Shown: positions 55,317-64,000, counted from the stretch's first letter. The stretch is 64,000 nucleotides of DNA from Rhodobacterales bacterium 52_120_T64 (GCA_002162875.1 MABA01000021.1:186001-250000); one strand, 5' to 3'. The notes: a model not told the origin generated them from the sequence alone. Translations and numbers: made by a program.

Positions 55317-56468
55317 ATGGACAACTTCCCTCGTGCAAAAACAGCCGTAGTAGGCGCAGCAACTTTCGGCATTGGCGAGGCCCATGGCTATAGCTCCATG
55401 GAAATGGCCGCCCATGCTGGCGTTGAAGCCCTGAAAATGGCGGGACTTCGGACATCTGATGTGGACGCGCTGTTTATCTGCCTGCCTTTTGATGCAATGT
55501 CAGGTATCAGCCTTGCCGAATATTATGGAATCCACCCCAAACTTACCGATAATAACCGCACCGGCGGCTCCTCATCCGTGTCGCAGATGGAACATGCGGC
55601 GCTGGCTCTAGAGGCGGGAATGTGCGATGTTGCATTGATCACCTACGGCAGTAATCAGCGGTCGGCGACCGGTAAATTACAGACCCCTGTTGGGCTAGGC
55701 GGCGTCGAGTCGGTTTACAAGCCGCGCAATCCGGTTTCTAGCTACGCACTTGCAGCGCACCGGCATATGCATGAATTTGGAACAACCAGAGAGCAGTTGG
55801 CACAAGTGGCGCTGTCAGCCAGACAATGGGCCAAGCTTAACCCCGAGGCATTCGAGCAAGGTAACTTAACCCTTGATGACGTTTTGAATTCCAGAATGGT
55901 TTCCGACCCTCTGACGGTTCGAGATTGCTGTTTGATCACTGACGGTGCCGGGGCTATGGTTATGACCCGCGCCGACAAAGCGCGCGATATTTGCAAAAAC
56001 CCCGCTTACCTTTTGGGTGCTGCCGCCGCAACCACGCATATGAGTATCTCTTCAATGCCTGATTTGACGCGCACTGCGGCGATCGAATCCGGTGCGCGAG
56101 CTTATGCACAGGCTGGTGTGGGGGCTGCCGATATAGACGTTCTGTCGCTTTATGATGCCTTCACCATTAACGTTCTGCTGTTTCTGGAGGATCTGGGATT
56201 TTGCGCAAAGGGCGAAGGCGGCGCATTTGTCAGTGACGGGCGCATCGCACCGGGCGGCCAATTACCCGTTAACACCAATGGTGGCGGTCTGTCATGCTGC
56301 CATCCGGGGCAATATGGAATGTTTGCGAATATCGAAGCGATACGCCAGGTGATGGGACTAGCAGACAAACGCCAGATTAACGATGTAAATTTGGCGCTGG
56401 CCCATACCAACGGCGGCAATCTGTCCAGCCAAGCCACGGCCATCTTTGGGTCATCATCGACGGTTTAA
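55317..56468 (+). CDS. Thiolase-fold protein lacking the usual nucleophilic cysteine (possible retro-aldolase)
   Basis: 383 residues from the ATG at 55317, which has AAGGA eight bases upstream; the frame runs back to 55242 inside the DUF35 gene. It belongs to the SCP-x/lipid-transfer thiolase family (VDALFICLPF, LAEYYGIHPKL, GALAL-type helix, VLSLYDAFTINVLLFLEDLG, NTNGGGLSCCHPGQ). At the position of the thiolase nucleophile the sequence is TGGSSSVSQ (residues 82-90) with no cysteine. The YDAFT tyrosine of Ltp2-type aldolases is present. With its DUF35 partner it may cleave a hydroxyacyl-CoA by retro-aldol reaction. Confidence 0.85.
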   Translation: MDNFPRAKTAVVGAATFGIGEAHGYSSMEMAAHAGVEALKMAGLRTSDVDALFICLPFDAMSGISLAEYYGIHPKLTDNNRTGGSSSVSQMEHAALALEAGMCDVALITYGSNQRSATGKLQTPVGLGGVESVYKPRNPVSSYALAAHRHMHEFGTTREQLAQVALSARQWAKLNPEAFEQGNLTLDDVLNSRMVSDPLTVRDCCLITDGAGAMVMTRADKARDICKNPAYLLGAAAATTHMSISSMPDLTRTAAIESGARAYAQAGVGAADIDVLSLYDAFTINVLLFLEDLGFCAKGEGGAFVSDGRIAPGGQLPVNTNGGGLSCCHPGQYGMFANIEAIRQVMGLADKRQINDVNLALAHTNGGNLSSQATAIFGSSSTV

Positions 56469-56580
56469 GCCGAATGTTTCATTTGCGGCCCCAGTTATTA
56501 TCGAGTTGTGATATTTTTGGGGTCAGCAAATAGAGCCGATAGCCTTGAAGGTCCTACGCTCGATGCAATCGTCATTTATG

Positions 56581-56601
56581 ACTGCCCCGAGTTGGGGCAG
56601 T
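56581..56601. terminator. Hairpin between convergent thiolase and acyl-CoA dehydrogenase genes
   Basis: ACTGCCCC (56581-56588) pairs with GGGGCAGT (56594-56601) around GAGTT. It sits between two convergent gene blocks and probably stops transcription from both. No strong T-tract follows. Confidence 0.5.
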
Positions 56602-56618
56602 AAGCATCCGGTGTGTGT

Positions 56619-57662
56619 CTAGCCTTCGGTCAACCCAATCAAATTCGGCCACAAGTTTTCCCCGCCGCCCAAGACCACCTGCCGGCCAATTTCTTCAGCC
56701 CAGAAGTGTTCATTTCCGGCCTCTTCGCGCCATTGCCACAGCCGACGCGTGAAATAATGCAGGATGTGCTCTTCGGTCACCCCGATTGCGCCATGTGCTT
56801 CGTGGGCAATCGATGCCACTAATGCAACCGACGCAGACGCGCGTTGCTTGGCAATTGCGATTTCCAACGGACCGCGCCCCTTATCCATTCCCATTGCGGC
56901 CAATTTCACAGCCGCATTGGTTGCCGCCATTTCACCTGCCAATTGAGCGACAAGCTGTTGCACTGCCTGAAATTTTCCGATCGGCCGGCCGAATTGTGTT
57001 CGAGTGTTACAGTATTCTATCGTCATTTCCAGAATACGGGCCATTGCCCCCGATATCTGTGATGACCGCAGAAACGCCATTGCGTGGGTCAAACCAAATG
57101 AACCGTCCAGTGTTCCTATCTGGAGCGGCGCACAATTTGCCAATATGACCTTTTGTGAAGGAACCCGTCCTATCGTATCAGCAGGGGCGATACTGGTAGC
57201 AGACGCAGTATCAATCAAACAGATTTCTTGAGTATCCTGCTTGGATATTTCCACGAGAACAAAAGACTGACCAGACGCCCACGGCACAAGGATAGTCCCC
57301 GAGACCAAACCATCGGTGATGGATTCAACGGTTCCTAGCGCCACATGTGGGACCGTGCCATTTATCTCAATGCCGGCATTTGAGCTAGCCCATTGGGAAA
57401 TGATCTGCTCGCCCAAGTCCGTTGGAGATGCATAGTAACCGAGCAATTCAAAAATTTTGGCGCAATTTTTCCAGCCAATACCGGCGCCGCCATCCTCCTC
57501 GGACAACATCGCAACGTCGAATCCCAACTCGGAAATCGATTTTTCGTGACCAAGACCGGTTTCGCCCTTTTCAATCTTGTCCATTGTTTGAGCATCGGCA
57601 AAGCCGGCCAATACCCGAGCTAGGCCATCGACCATCAGTTGTGAGATTTCAGTATTGCTCAT
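56619..57662 (-). CDS. Acyl-CoA dehydrogenase, short subunit of pair 2
   Basis: A 347-residue acyl-CoA dehydrogenase-fold protein. It has SELGFDVAMLSEEDGGAGIG at the N-terminus, then RTQFGRPIGKFQAVQQLVAQ, and ends with IAHEAHGAIGVTEEHILHYF. It overlaps the longer dehydrogenase by four bases (57659-57662), mirroring pair 1 on the other strand. It is likely the non-catalytic or half-site subunit of a heteromeric enzyme. Role inferred from pairing. Confidence 0.9.
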   Translation of the reverse strand: MSNTEISQLMVDGLARVLAGFADAQTMDKIEKGETGLGHEKSISELGFDVAMLSEEDGGAGIGWKNCAKIFELLGYYASPTDLGEQIISQWASSNAGIEINGTVPHVALGTVESITDGLVSGTILVPWASGQSFVLVEISKQDTQEICLIDTASATSIAPADTIGRVPSQKVILANCAPLQIGTLDGSFGLTHAMAFLRSSQISGAMARILEMTIEYCNTRTQFGRPIGKFQAVQQLVAQLAGEMAATNAAVKLAAMGMDKGRGPLEIAIAKQRASASVALVASIAHEAHGAIGVTEEHILHYFTRRLWQWREEAGNEHFWAEEIGRQVVLGGGENLWPNLIGLTEG

Positions 57663-58813
57663 CGTAGTCCTAGCCCCTTTGCCATAATTCCGCGGATGAT
57701 TTCACGGGTGCCACCACGCAACGAGAACGTCGGGGCGGTTTGTGTGATTGCAGCGTTGATTTCAGTCAATGACGTTGACTTGTCCAGCGGGCTGTTCTGC
57801 CCCAGTATTGACCTCACGACTTCGGGTAATCTTTGTTCCGCATCGGTCCCAAGGTCCTTTACGACTGCTGCTTCCTGATTTGGCAAAAGGCCCTCTTGTA
57901 ACATGCCTGCAATCGAAACGGACATCTGGCGAAGCACAGCCATTTTTGCAAATTCTGCGCCTATTTGTCGGTCAATCATTCGGTCACTGCCGGTTTTGTT
58001 GACATGCTCAACCAGTTCTTCGAGAAGTGGGAATGAGGTCATATAACGATCTGGCCCGCTGCGCTCAAAGGCTAGTTCTGCGGTCACCTGTGCCCAGCCA
58101 CCACCGAGGGTGCCAATCAAGGCGTCGTCGTCGATGAAAACGTCATCAAATGTTACCTCGTTGAAATGGGCGAGTCCAGTTAAGTCTTTGATCTTACGAA
58201 TGGTGATTCCCGGCAGATTCATAGAGAACACAAATTGAGAGAGACCTTTATGACGGTCCGCTGCTGTGCCTTCGGTGCGCAGCAAGGCAATTATATATTC
58301 CGATAAATGGGCGTTTGTTGTCCAAATTTTGCGCCCGTTGATCAGCCATCCGCCGTCAACTTTGTCTGCGCGGGTGCGCACGGAAGCCAAGTCGGATCCG
58401 GCGTCAGGTTCACTCAAACCGATGCAGAAACATGCCTCACCTCGTATGATTTCGGGCAAGTATTTCTGACGCTGCGTTTCCGTGCCTGCCTTTAGGATAA
58501 GCGGCCCACTTTGTCGATCAGATACCCAGTGCGCCCCGACAGGTGCACCGACAGCTAGTAATTCCTCAATAACCACGTGCCGCTCAAGCATCGAGCGCTC
58601 GGTCCCGCCGTATTTTTTTGGCCAGCACATCCCGATCCAACCTTTGGCCCCCAGCGCTTCAGAAAACTTCCGGTCATGGCGATTCCATCCAAGACCTCGT
58701 TCCCATGGGGTCCACATATATTTCCACTCGTCCAGGAATTCGCGGACCTCCAATCTCAGGGCTGCGGCATCTTCGACTACTTCTATATCTGCAAATCTGT
58801 ATGGTTGAAACAT
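57659..58813 (-). CDS. Acyl-CoA dehydrogenase, long subunit of pair 2
   Basis: A 384-residue enzyme with WIGMCWPKKYGGTERSML, CIGLSEPDAGSDLASVRT, NGRKIWTTNAH and the C-terminal FSLRGGTREIIRGIMAKGLG. FAD-dependent alpha-beta dehydrogenation of a CoA ester is expected. It follows the CoA-transferase by 11 bases and is coupled to the short subunit. The C-terminal GGTRE motif differs from GGASE in pair 1, so the two pairs probably act on different intermediates. Confidence 0.92.
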   Translation of the reverse strand: MFQPYRFADIEVVEDAAALRLEVREFLDEWKYMWTPWERGLGWNRHDRKFSEALGAKGWIGMCWPKKYGGTERSMLERHVVIEELLAVGAPVGAHWVSDRQSGPLILKAGTETQRQKYLPEIIRGEACFCIGLSEPDAGSDLASVRTRADKVDGGWLINGRKIWTTNAHLSEYIIALLRTEGTAADRHKGLSQFVFSMNLPGITIRKIKDLTGLAHFNEVTFDDVFIDDDALIGTLGGGWAQVTAELAFERSGPDRYMTSFPLLEELVEHVNKTGSDRMIDRQIGAEFAKMAVLRQMSVSIAGMLQEGLLPNQEAAVVKDLGTDAEQRLPEVVRSILGQNSPLDKSTSLTEINAAITQTAPTFSLRGGTREIIRGIMAKGLGLR

Positions 58814-58824
58814 GATGACCCCTT

Positions 58825-60057
58825 TTACACAATTCCGTCGCGGCGCAGTTCGGCGATTTCTGCGTCGTCCAGCCCAAGAGTTGCTTTTAAAACAGCATCG
58901 GTATCCTCGCCGATCAACGGAGGGGCCTTGCGATAAGTTGGTGGCGTTTTGGACATTCGGTACGGTGCTGCCGGTGTACGGATGGTGCCTAACTCCGAGT
59001 GTGGCATTTCGACGATCATCTCGCGCGCCTGTACATGCGGATCATTTTCGAGGTCCGCGATAGCGTTGATCGGGCCGCATGACACCGTCGCGGCATTCAA
59101 ATGCTCCACCCATTCTAACTTGCCCTTTCCTACTAATGCCGAAGTGACCAGTTGCCTCAGCGTCTCACGGTTTTCCACACGGCCGCCGTTCTTAGCGAAA
59201 CGATCGTCTGAGGACCATTCCGGATGCCCGAGCGCGGCAGAAAGTCGGATAAATTCGCGATCACTGAAGGTTGCGATCAGGATGTGTCCATCGTCAACCG
59301 GATAAACGCCGTATGGCGCGGAGCTGGGATGGTCATTTCCGGTTCTCTTAATTACCTCACCCGCATTTAGCCAGGCCGAGGCAGTGTTCATCATCGCCGC
59401 AAATTGTGCGTCAAACAGTGAAACGTCAATTGATTGCCCTTCACCTGTTTTTCCGCGATGTTGCAAAGCTGCCAAAACCGCGATACTCGCCTGCATCCCT
59501 GCGAAAATATCAGCCATCGGAATACCAACCCGTAGCGGCCCGCCCCCAGGCACACCATCAGGAAGCCCTGTGATCGTCATGGCACCCGACATAGCTTGGG
59601 CCAAGTAGTCATATCCAGAGCGCGCAGAATAAGGACCTGTTTGCCCAAAACCACTGACAGAGCAATAAATCAGCCGCGGGTTAATTGCACTCAGGTCCTC
59701 ATATCCCAACCCGTATTTTGCCAAGGTTCCAGGCCTGAAGTTTTCTAACAAAATGTCAGCGTCTTTGATCATGGCGCGGATCAACTCCGCACCTTTGGGG
59801 GTGGCAAAATCTATCGTGACCGAACTTTTATTACGATTCACAGCCATAAAATAGGTGGATAAATAATCTTCGTTTCCAGGCATCCAAGGCGGGCCAACCC
59901 TGCGCACATCATCGCCTTCACCAGGGCGTTCAATTTTGATGACTTCTGCCCCAAGGTCACCAAATGTTTGGCTTGCAAGTGGTCCGGCGATAACGCGCGT
60001 CAAGTCTATTACACGAAGACCGGCGAGTGCCATATTGGAGTTTTCCGGTGTTTTCAT
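58825..60057 (-). CDS. Class III CoA-transferase (CaiB/BaiF), copy 2
   Basis: A 410-residue enzyme that shares long blocks with copy 1: LRVIDLTRVIAGPLASQTFG, LENFRPGTLAKYGLGYEDL, YCSVSGFGQTGPYS and GPLRVGIPMADI. The putative catalytic segment reads IDVSLFDAQFAAM. It probably transfers CoA to the acid substrate of this branch or acts as an alpha-methylacyl-CoA epimerase. It is in one operon with acyl-CoA dehydrogenase pair 2 downstream, and the MaoC gene lies 108 bases upstream. Confidence 0.92.
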   Translation of the reverse strand: MKTPENSNMALAGLRVIDLTRVIAGPLASQTFGDLGAEVIKIERPGEGDDVRRVGPPWMPGNEDYLSTYFMAVNRNKSSVTIDFATPKGAELIRAMIKDADILLENFRPGTLAKYGLGYEDLSAINPRLIYCSVSGFGQTGPYSARSGYDYLAQAMSGAMTITGLPDGVPGGGPLRVGIPMADIFAGMQASIAVLAALQHRGKTGEGQSIDVSLFDAQFAAMMNTASAWLNAGEVIKRTGNDHPSSAPYGVYPVDDGHILIATFSDREFIRLSAALGHPEWSSDDRFAKNGGRVENRETLRQLVTSALVGKGKLEWVEHLNAATVSCGPINAIADLENDPHVQAREMIVEMPHSELGTIRTPAAPYRMSKTPPTYRKAPPLIGEDTDAVLKATLGLDDAEIAELRRDGIV

Positions 60058-60165
60058 TTGTATTCTCCTGCACGTTTACTGTGGTGCTATTTTTAGAGGA
60101 AACATTTTTCCACATCCCGTTAATAGATGTGACGAGTTGGTTGCGGCAAGGTCAAAAACTGGGAT

Positions 60166-61026
60166 TCAGTCATTCAATATTACCTTGCCATTGTTGATCG
60201 CAATCAAATCTCGCTCGACGCAACGCACCCGATAACTAATTTCGTTCTTGTCGCGCCAAATTTCGGTAAGAAATGTTTCGCCCGGGAAGACCGGGGCTGT
60301 AAACCGAGCATTCATAACCTGAATTTTGGCGGCATCAAAGCCGCATACACCCTGCAAAATTGCGCGTGCCGCAACTCCGTATGTTCCAAGCCCGTGATAG
60401 ATCGGTCGATCAAACCCGGCAGCCTTGGCGACCTTCGGGTCTGCGTGCAGCGGATTGAAATCCCCGGACAAGCGATAGATTAGCGCGGATTGCTGGCTGG
60501 TTTCCAATGTTACAGAAATATCGGCTGCACGGTCAGGAATTGCGTGGGGTTGAGTTTTTGGGCGTTCAGGGCCGCCAAAACCACCTTGCCCACGGCAAAA
60601 TGTAACCTGCCCGACGGTGGCAATCAGCTCGTTTGTAGCCACATCAAATAGTTTACGCTCCGAGGCAACCAAGGCGCCGCCGCCTTCGCCTTTGTCAATC
60701 ACGTCGATCACTTTGTTCTTACCAACGACCGTGCCTTCAACCGGCAGTGGTGCGTGCACTTCAAGGGTTTGCTCACCATGCACCACCCGAACCCAGTCTA
60801 TTCCGGTGTCGAGGTCACGTATCCAGAAACCAGGATGCGCAAGAACGCCCGCCATAGATGGGATCGCTTGCTGATTTTCCTCATAGACAAACGTCAGCTC
60901 GCCATCTGCGGATGGCCCAAGCCCGCAACCAAGCCCTAATGCATAAAGGATGGAATCTTGCCGAGTATAGGTCTGCGTTGCGTCAGGTATTTCCAACGAC
61001 ATCAGGCGGTCAAAATTAATTGCCAT
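60166..61026 (-). CDS. MaoC-like enoyl-CoA hydratase 2
   Basis: A 286-residue double-hotdog protein. The C-terminal half carries the hydratase-2 motif LSGDFNPLHADPKVAKAAGF (catalytic Asp, Asn and His) followed by DRPIYHGLGTYGVA. The N-terminal half is the inactive hotdog. It hydrates trans-2-enoyl-CoA to (R)-3-hydroxyacyl-CoA and is related to ChsH-type and peroxisomal hydratases that handle bulky side-chains. The ATG at 61026 starts MAINFDRL. It adds a second hydration route to the crotonases of the island. Confidence 0.93.
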   Translation of the reverse strand: MAINFDRLMSLEIPDATQTYTRQDSILYALGLGCGLGPSADGELTFVYEENQQAIPSMAGVLAHPGFWIRDLDTGIDWVRVVHGEQTLEVHAPLPVEGTVVGKNKVIDVIDKGEGGGALVASERKLFDVATNELIATVGQVTFCRGQGGFGGPERPKTQPHAIPDRAADISVTLETSQQSALIYRLSGDFNPLHADPKVAKAAGFDRPIYHGLGTYGVAARAILQGVCGFDAAKIQVMNARFTAPVFPGETFLTEIWRDKNEISYRVRCVERDLIAINNGKVILND

Positions 61027-61231
61027 TTGGTACTCCGTCTTAAATCAAGAAATGAGGCAATTCAACTAAATAGGATTGCATAGCCACTTTACAGTCAGAT
61101 GCTCGATTGCAGCCCATCCTTCACATATGAATTATATTTCGTGAACGATTGGCTGCGCGCGCATCAACATCGTAAGCCGTATCGGAATTTTGAATGAAAT
61201 CTAATCGGCCCGCTTACTATTTTTCTGGTTG

Positions 61232-62023
61232 TTATTGACCAGAAAAGTTCGGCGGCCGTTTTTCCAGAAAGGCGGCCCGCGCTTCGGAGTGGTCATGGGA
61301 CATGCTCAATAGTGGCTGTTGATGGGTCTCGATAGCCAAGGCTGCTTCCAAGCTTCCTGGCAATGCCGCCGCAGCTTCTTTGGTAGCTGCGATAGAAAGT
61401 GGAGCAACATTCATGTACTCTTGTACTTTTTCAAGCGCCCGCTCCAACGCCGCCCCCTCTTCGACCAATTCATCAACCAGCCCATATTGTTGAGCCGTTT
61501 GGGCGCTCAACGGCTTTCCTGTGAAAATCAAATCTTTGGTCCGCGCAAGACCGATCCTTTGCGGCAATGACCACATGAGCCCGCAATCAGGTGCCAACCC
61601 GATGCGCCCAAATGCAGCACCCAGCCGCGCTGTTTTTCCCGCAATGACAAAGTCAGATGCCGCAACAACGGATAAACCCGCGCCGAAAGCAACACCTTCA
61701 ACTGCCGCGACAACTGGTTTTGGGCTGACCGCGATTGCTCTGACCACCTCGTGAAGCACTTTGAGTCGCCGCTTGGATCGCAACGGGTCGGGCCCGCCCG
61801 TGGGCGCCGACATTTGTTTAACATCTGCGCCTGCCGAAAACTGCCCACCTGCTCCGGTAATAATAACGGCGCGGATGTCTTTGTTCGCTGAAATTTCGTC
61901 CAAAAACTCTATCAGGCGAAGCCTCACCACATCTCCTATCGGGTTCATGCGTTCAGGTTCATTGAGCGTTAAGACCGCGACGGAATCCTGCCGGTCAAAT
62001 AGCACTAATTCCTCGGACATCAC
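61232..62023 (-). CDS. Enoyl-CoA hydratase/isomerase (crotonase family), copy 2
   Basis: A 263-residue crotonase with FSAGADVKQM (oxyanion loop) and GVAFGAGLSVVAASDF. The segment GAAFGRIGLAPDCGLMWSLP shows G/D rather than the two glutamates of classical hydratases, so isomerase or other crotonase chemistry is possible. It follows the SDR gene by 48 bases. Confidence 0.9.
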   Translation of the reverse strand: MMSEELVLFDRQDSVAVLTLNEPERMNPIGDVVRLRLIEFLDEISANKDIRAVIITGAGGQFSAGADVKQMSAPTGGPDPLRSKRRLKVLHEVVRAIAVSPKPVVAAVEGVAFGAGLSVVAASDFVIAGKTARLGAAFGRIGLAPDCGLMWSLPQRIGLARTKDLIFTGKPLSAQTAQQYGLVDELVEEGAALERALEKVQEYMNVAPLSIAATKEAAAALPGSLEAALAIETHQQPLLSMSHDHSEARAAFLEKRPPNFSGQ

Positions 62024-62071
62024 TTGGCCCCTTTCATGAAAGTATTAGAATTTCAGATAACAGGGGGAGTA

Positions 62072-62866
62072 TCAGAGGCTCATTTGGCTGCCGCCGTTGG
62101 CCGACAAACGTTGACCCGTTATGTAAGACGCCGCATCCGAGAGTAGAAAACAAACTGGCGAGGCCGCCTCTTCTGGCAGGCTCCATCGCGCTAACGCGAC
62201 CTTGGCTAGATAAGTATCACGAAATTTTTCGCCTCGGATAACTTCGGTCATAGGTGTTTCAACCATGCCGAAGGAAACCGTGTTAGCGCGGATATTGTAT
62301 TTTGCTAATTCACGAGCACTGGACATCGCCGCACCAATAGCGCCAGCTTTGGCGGATGAATAGTTAATCTGGCCGATCGTGCCCTGAACGCCCGCATCCG
62401 ATGAAATGTTCACAATGGACCCTTTTAGGTCTTCGCCTGCTTTGGCACGCGCAACCATATGCTTTGCGACCGCCTGAGTGCAGATGAAAGTCCCGGTTAA
62501 ATGCACGTCCAACACCTGATTCCACTGCTCCAAAGTCATTTTTAACATCATTGATGGACGTGTAATGCCGGCATTATTGACCAGCCCGTTTATTGAACCA
62601 AATTTCTCAACGCCGCCGTTCACCGCAGACTGAACAAGATCCGGATCCGTTACGCTACCAACGTAAAAGGCAACACGGTCGTCTCCAAGCTCCGTTTCCA
62701 GATGCTTGAGGCCTTCTTCGTTCATATCGATCGCGACAACATTTCCGCCGAGTTCAGTGACCATACGAGATACAGCGAAGCCAATACCTTGTCCTGCACC
62801 GGTTACGACTATCGTTCGACCTTTAAGTGACATTGGATTTTTTGCATCATTGGCACTTACGTTCAT
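62072..62866 (-). CDS. Short-chain dehydrogenase/reductase (FabG-like)
   Basis: A 264-residue SDR. The cofactor motif is VTGAGQGIGFAV (about residues 21-32), followed by NNAG (VNNAGITRPS), the catalytic serine (VNISSDAGVQG) and YSSAKAG (Tyr and Lys near 168-172). The C-terminus GQRLSANGGSQMSL is typical. NAD(P)-dependent oxidation of a 3-hydroxyacyl-CoA is the likely role in this island. It is the first gene of the minus-strand block; the ATG at 62866 follows AGCAATAAA. Confidence 0.92.
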   Translation of the reverse strand: MNVSANDAKNPMSLKGRTIVVTGAGQGIGFAVSRMVTELGGNVVAIDMNEEGLKHLETELGDDRVAFYVGSVTDPDLVQSAVNGGVEKFGSINGLVNNAGITRPSMMLKMTLEQWNQVLDVHLTGTFICTQAVAKHMVARAKAGEDLKGSIVNISSDAGVQGTIGQINYSSAKAGAIGAAMSSARELAKYNIRANTVSFGMVETPMTEVIRGEKFRDTYLAKVALARWSLPEEAASPVCFLLSDAASYITGQRLSANGGSQMSL

Positions 62867-63415
62867 TTTATTGCTCCATTGTATATTTCGCTATTCAATT
62901 CAAAAGGTAGGCTAATCAATTCAAAAGGTAGGCTAAGGCCGTCAGGACGCGCAAGCATCACTGACACAAATCCGATCTTAATCAGTTATGTGTTTAATGA
63001 GATGCGTGATTTGACTCATGTGGGCTTTGAGATCGCTCGAAACGAATGCCCGCCTGTCAATAGTCGCTATATCATATACTTGATTAGGAATTGCGTTGAG
63101 TTGAATCGTCCTTTTGATTTATGCAAACAAATACTTGAAATACAGAGAGACAAATGACGGATGCTTTTGCAAGATTTGCTCATCCTCAACAGGGTCAACC
63201 AATCTTGAGTGGAAATAGACCGCGTTTCCGGTTCAATTGCGACGCAAAAGTAAGCGAACCTTTGTCTAAATGCATTTACATAAGGTAATTTTCAGGAAAA
63301 GCCGGTGCGCAGTAATTTGACAAGCCCCTGCGCCCCGTAGCCCACGGAAATGGTGCTATTCTGGTGTCGCCGAGGTAAACTTGGTCGTGAAGCCCTAATT
63401 AGAAAGTCTAAAACA
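62867..63415. other. Divergent intergenic region with a 21-base tandem duplication
   Basis: Lies between the SDR gene and the divergent acyl-CoA synthetase gene, so it should hold both promoters. A perfect 21-base unit (62895-62915) is repeated at once at 62916-62936. A plus-strand frame of 92 codons (62879-63157) spans it but shows no domain or ribosome site and is rejected. Confidence 0.55.
62895..62936. repeat. Perfect 21-base tandem duplication
   Basis: Two identical 21-base units, each beginning TCAATTCAAAAGG and ending TAGGCTAA, stand head to tail about 30 bases upstream of the SDR start. It may alter promoter or ribosome spacing or be a simple slippage event. Confidence 0.85.
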
Positions 63416-64000
63416 ATGTCAGCACTTTTCCCGCATGATCACATCGAAGGTGAGGCATTTATAGCTTTGCCTGATCAAATTCGCCAACAGGCCGTGCAAA
63501 CCCCTGATAAGATTGCTATCTGTGACGAAACCTCGGTGTGCGACTGGTCCGAACTTTTGATTAACTGCGAAGAGCTTGCCAAACAGTTAATCGTGTCGGG
63601 CGTGACCCCCGGTGACAATGTCGCTCTTATTGGTGACCTTCAAGTTACGACATTCACGGCATTTTTGTCTGTACTCTTTGCAGGGGCGTGCGTCGTACCA
63701 CTTCCCGCAATTGCCAGCGACGCGGCGTTGAGCCGGATGCTGCTAGATAGTGGTGCAAGCATGGTTCTTTCAACCACTGAAGCGGCAGGCCGCATCACTA
63801 ATGTACTTGGGTTGGACGCGGGCCATCGCAAAATCAAGCGCGGCGCGATCGACTTTACGCCACCCGATGACAGCTGGACTGACCTGCGGGCAGCGCACCC
63901 AACTGCGGTGGATGTCACATTACCGTCGCTTCATGCTGATGCGTTGTTCAACATCATTTACAGCTCAGGAACAACGGGCACACCGAAGGGCATCGTTCAT
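63416..64000 (+). CDS. Acyl-CoA synthetase, AMP-binding (N-terminal part, runs off the window)
   Basis: From the ATG at 63416 the frame stays open to the edge, giving 195 residues that start MSALFPHDHIEGEAF. It has the ANL superfamily N-terminal pattern: LPDQIRQQAVQTPDKIAICD, GVTPGDNVALIGDLQV, and the AMP-binding P-loop YSSGTTGTPKGIVH at the end. It forms an acyl-CoA from an acid, ATP and CoA, and so probably performs substrate activation for the island. It is divergent from the SDR gene. The rest of the protein lies outside. Confidence 0.9.
   Translation, partial: MSALFPHDHIEGEAFIALPDQIRQQAVQTPDKIAICDETSVCDWSELLINCEELAKQLIVSGVTPGDNVALIGDLQVTTFTAFLSVLFAGACVVPLPAIASDAALSRMLLDSGASMVLSTTEAAGRITNVLGLDAGHRKIKRGAIDFTPPDDSWTDLRAAHPTAVDVTLPSLHADALFNIIYSSGTTGTPKGIVH

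Noticed and set aside
62879-63157. 92-codon frame over the tandem duplication
   Set aside because: It begins inside a repeat and the SDR promoter region and shows no recognisable domain.

Overview
The window looks like chromosomal DNA of a marine, Rhodobacterales-type (roseobacter-like) alphaproteobacterium. This is inferred from the nosC-R-Z-D-F-Y gene order, PrsDE-type secretion genes, a carboxyspermidine polyamine route, several acyl-CoA catabolic genes and moderate base composition. No rRNA or intact tRNA gene was seen, and no CRISPR array. Both ends cut through genes: nosY on the left and an acyl-CoA synthetase on the right.

Layout. 1-7467: nitrous oxide reduction operon nosC-nosR-nosZ-nosD-nosF-nosY on the minus strand, behind a perfect FNR box. 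7724-10788: a ketol-acid reductoisomerase-like protein with substituted catalytic residues, divergent from a GntR regulator and a methionine gamma-lyase. 10809-16227: a LysR regulator, two glutathionyl-hydroquinone reductases, a CDGSH/glutamate-synthase fusion protein and a collapsed hemerythrin gene. 16189-21359: an RND efflux pump with a divergent TetR regulator and a phased operator-like repeat. 21524-24543: a type I secretion ABC transporter and adaptor. 24833-30515: a gene graveyard (doubtful cupin, GlcG-like gene with a nonsense codon, GntR, hydroxyquinol dioxygenase and KduD-like remnants) surrounding an intact monomeric isocitrate dehydrogenase. 30878-38628: assimilatory nitrate operon nirB-nirD-nasA-narK, each gene overlapping the next by four bases, with a divergent LysR gene. 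38666-42586: LysR, a class V aminotransferase, a YghU-type GST and a DsbA/FrnE-like protein. 42831-48042: a complete arginine-to-spermidine operon (arginine decarboxylase, carboxyspermidine dehydrogenase, carboxyspermidine decarboxylase, agmatinase). 48043-49805: a gene-free stretch with a decayed IS6-family element and a tRNA 3'-half remnant.

49806-64000: a large acyl-CoA catabolic island in two halves on opposite strands. The plus-strand half has a crotonase, a two-gene acyl-CoA dehydrogenase pair, a class III CoA-transferase, a DUF35 protein and a thiolase-fold protein without the usual nucleophilic cysteine. The minus-strand half has a second acyl-CoA dehydrogenase pair, a second CoA-transferase, a MaoC hydratase, a crotonase and an SDR; an acyl-CoA synthetase starts at the right edge. 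The set resembles the logic of steroid or isoprenoid side-chain degradation (activation, dehydrogenation by heteromeric enzymes, hydration, retro-aldol cleavage), but the substrate cannot be read from the sequence. This island and the KARI-like/methionine gamma-lyase module are the best candidates for undescribed biology here.
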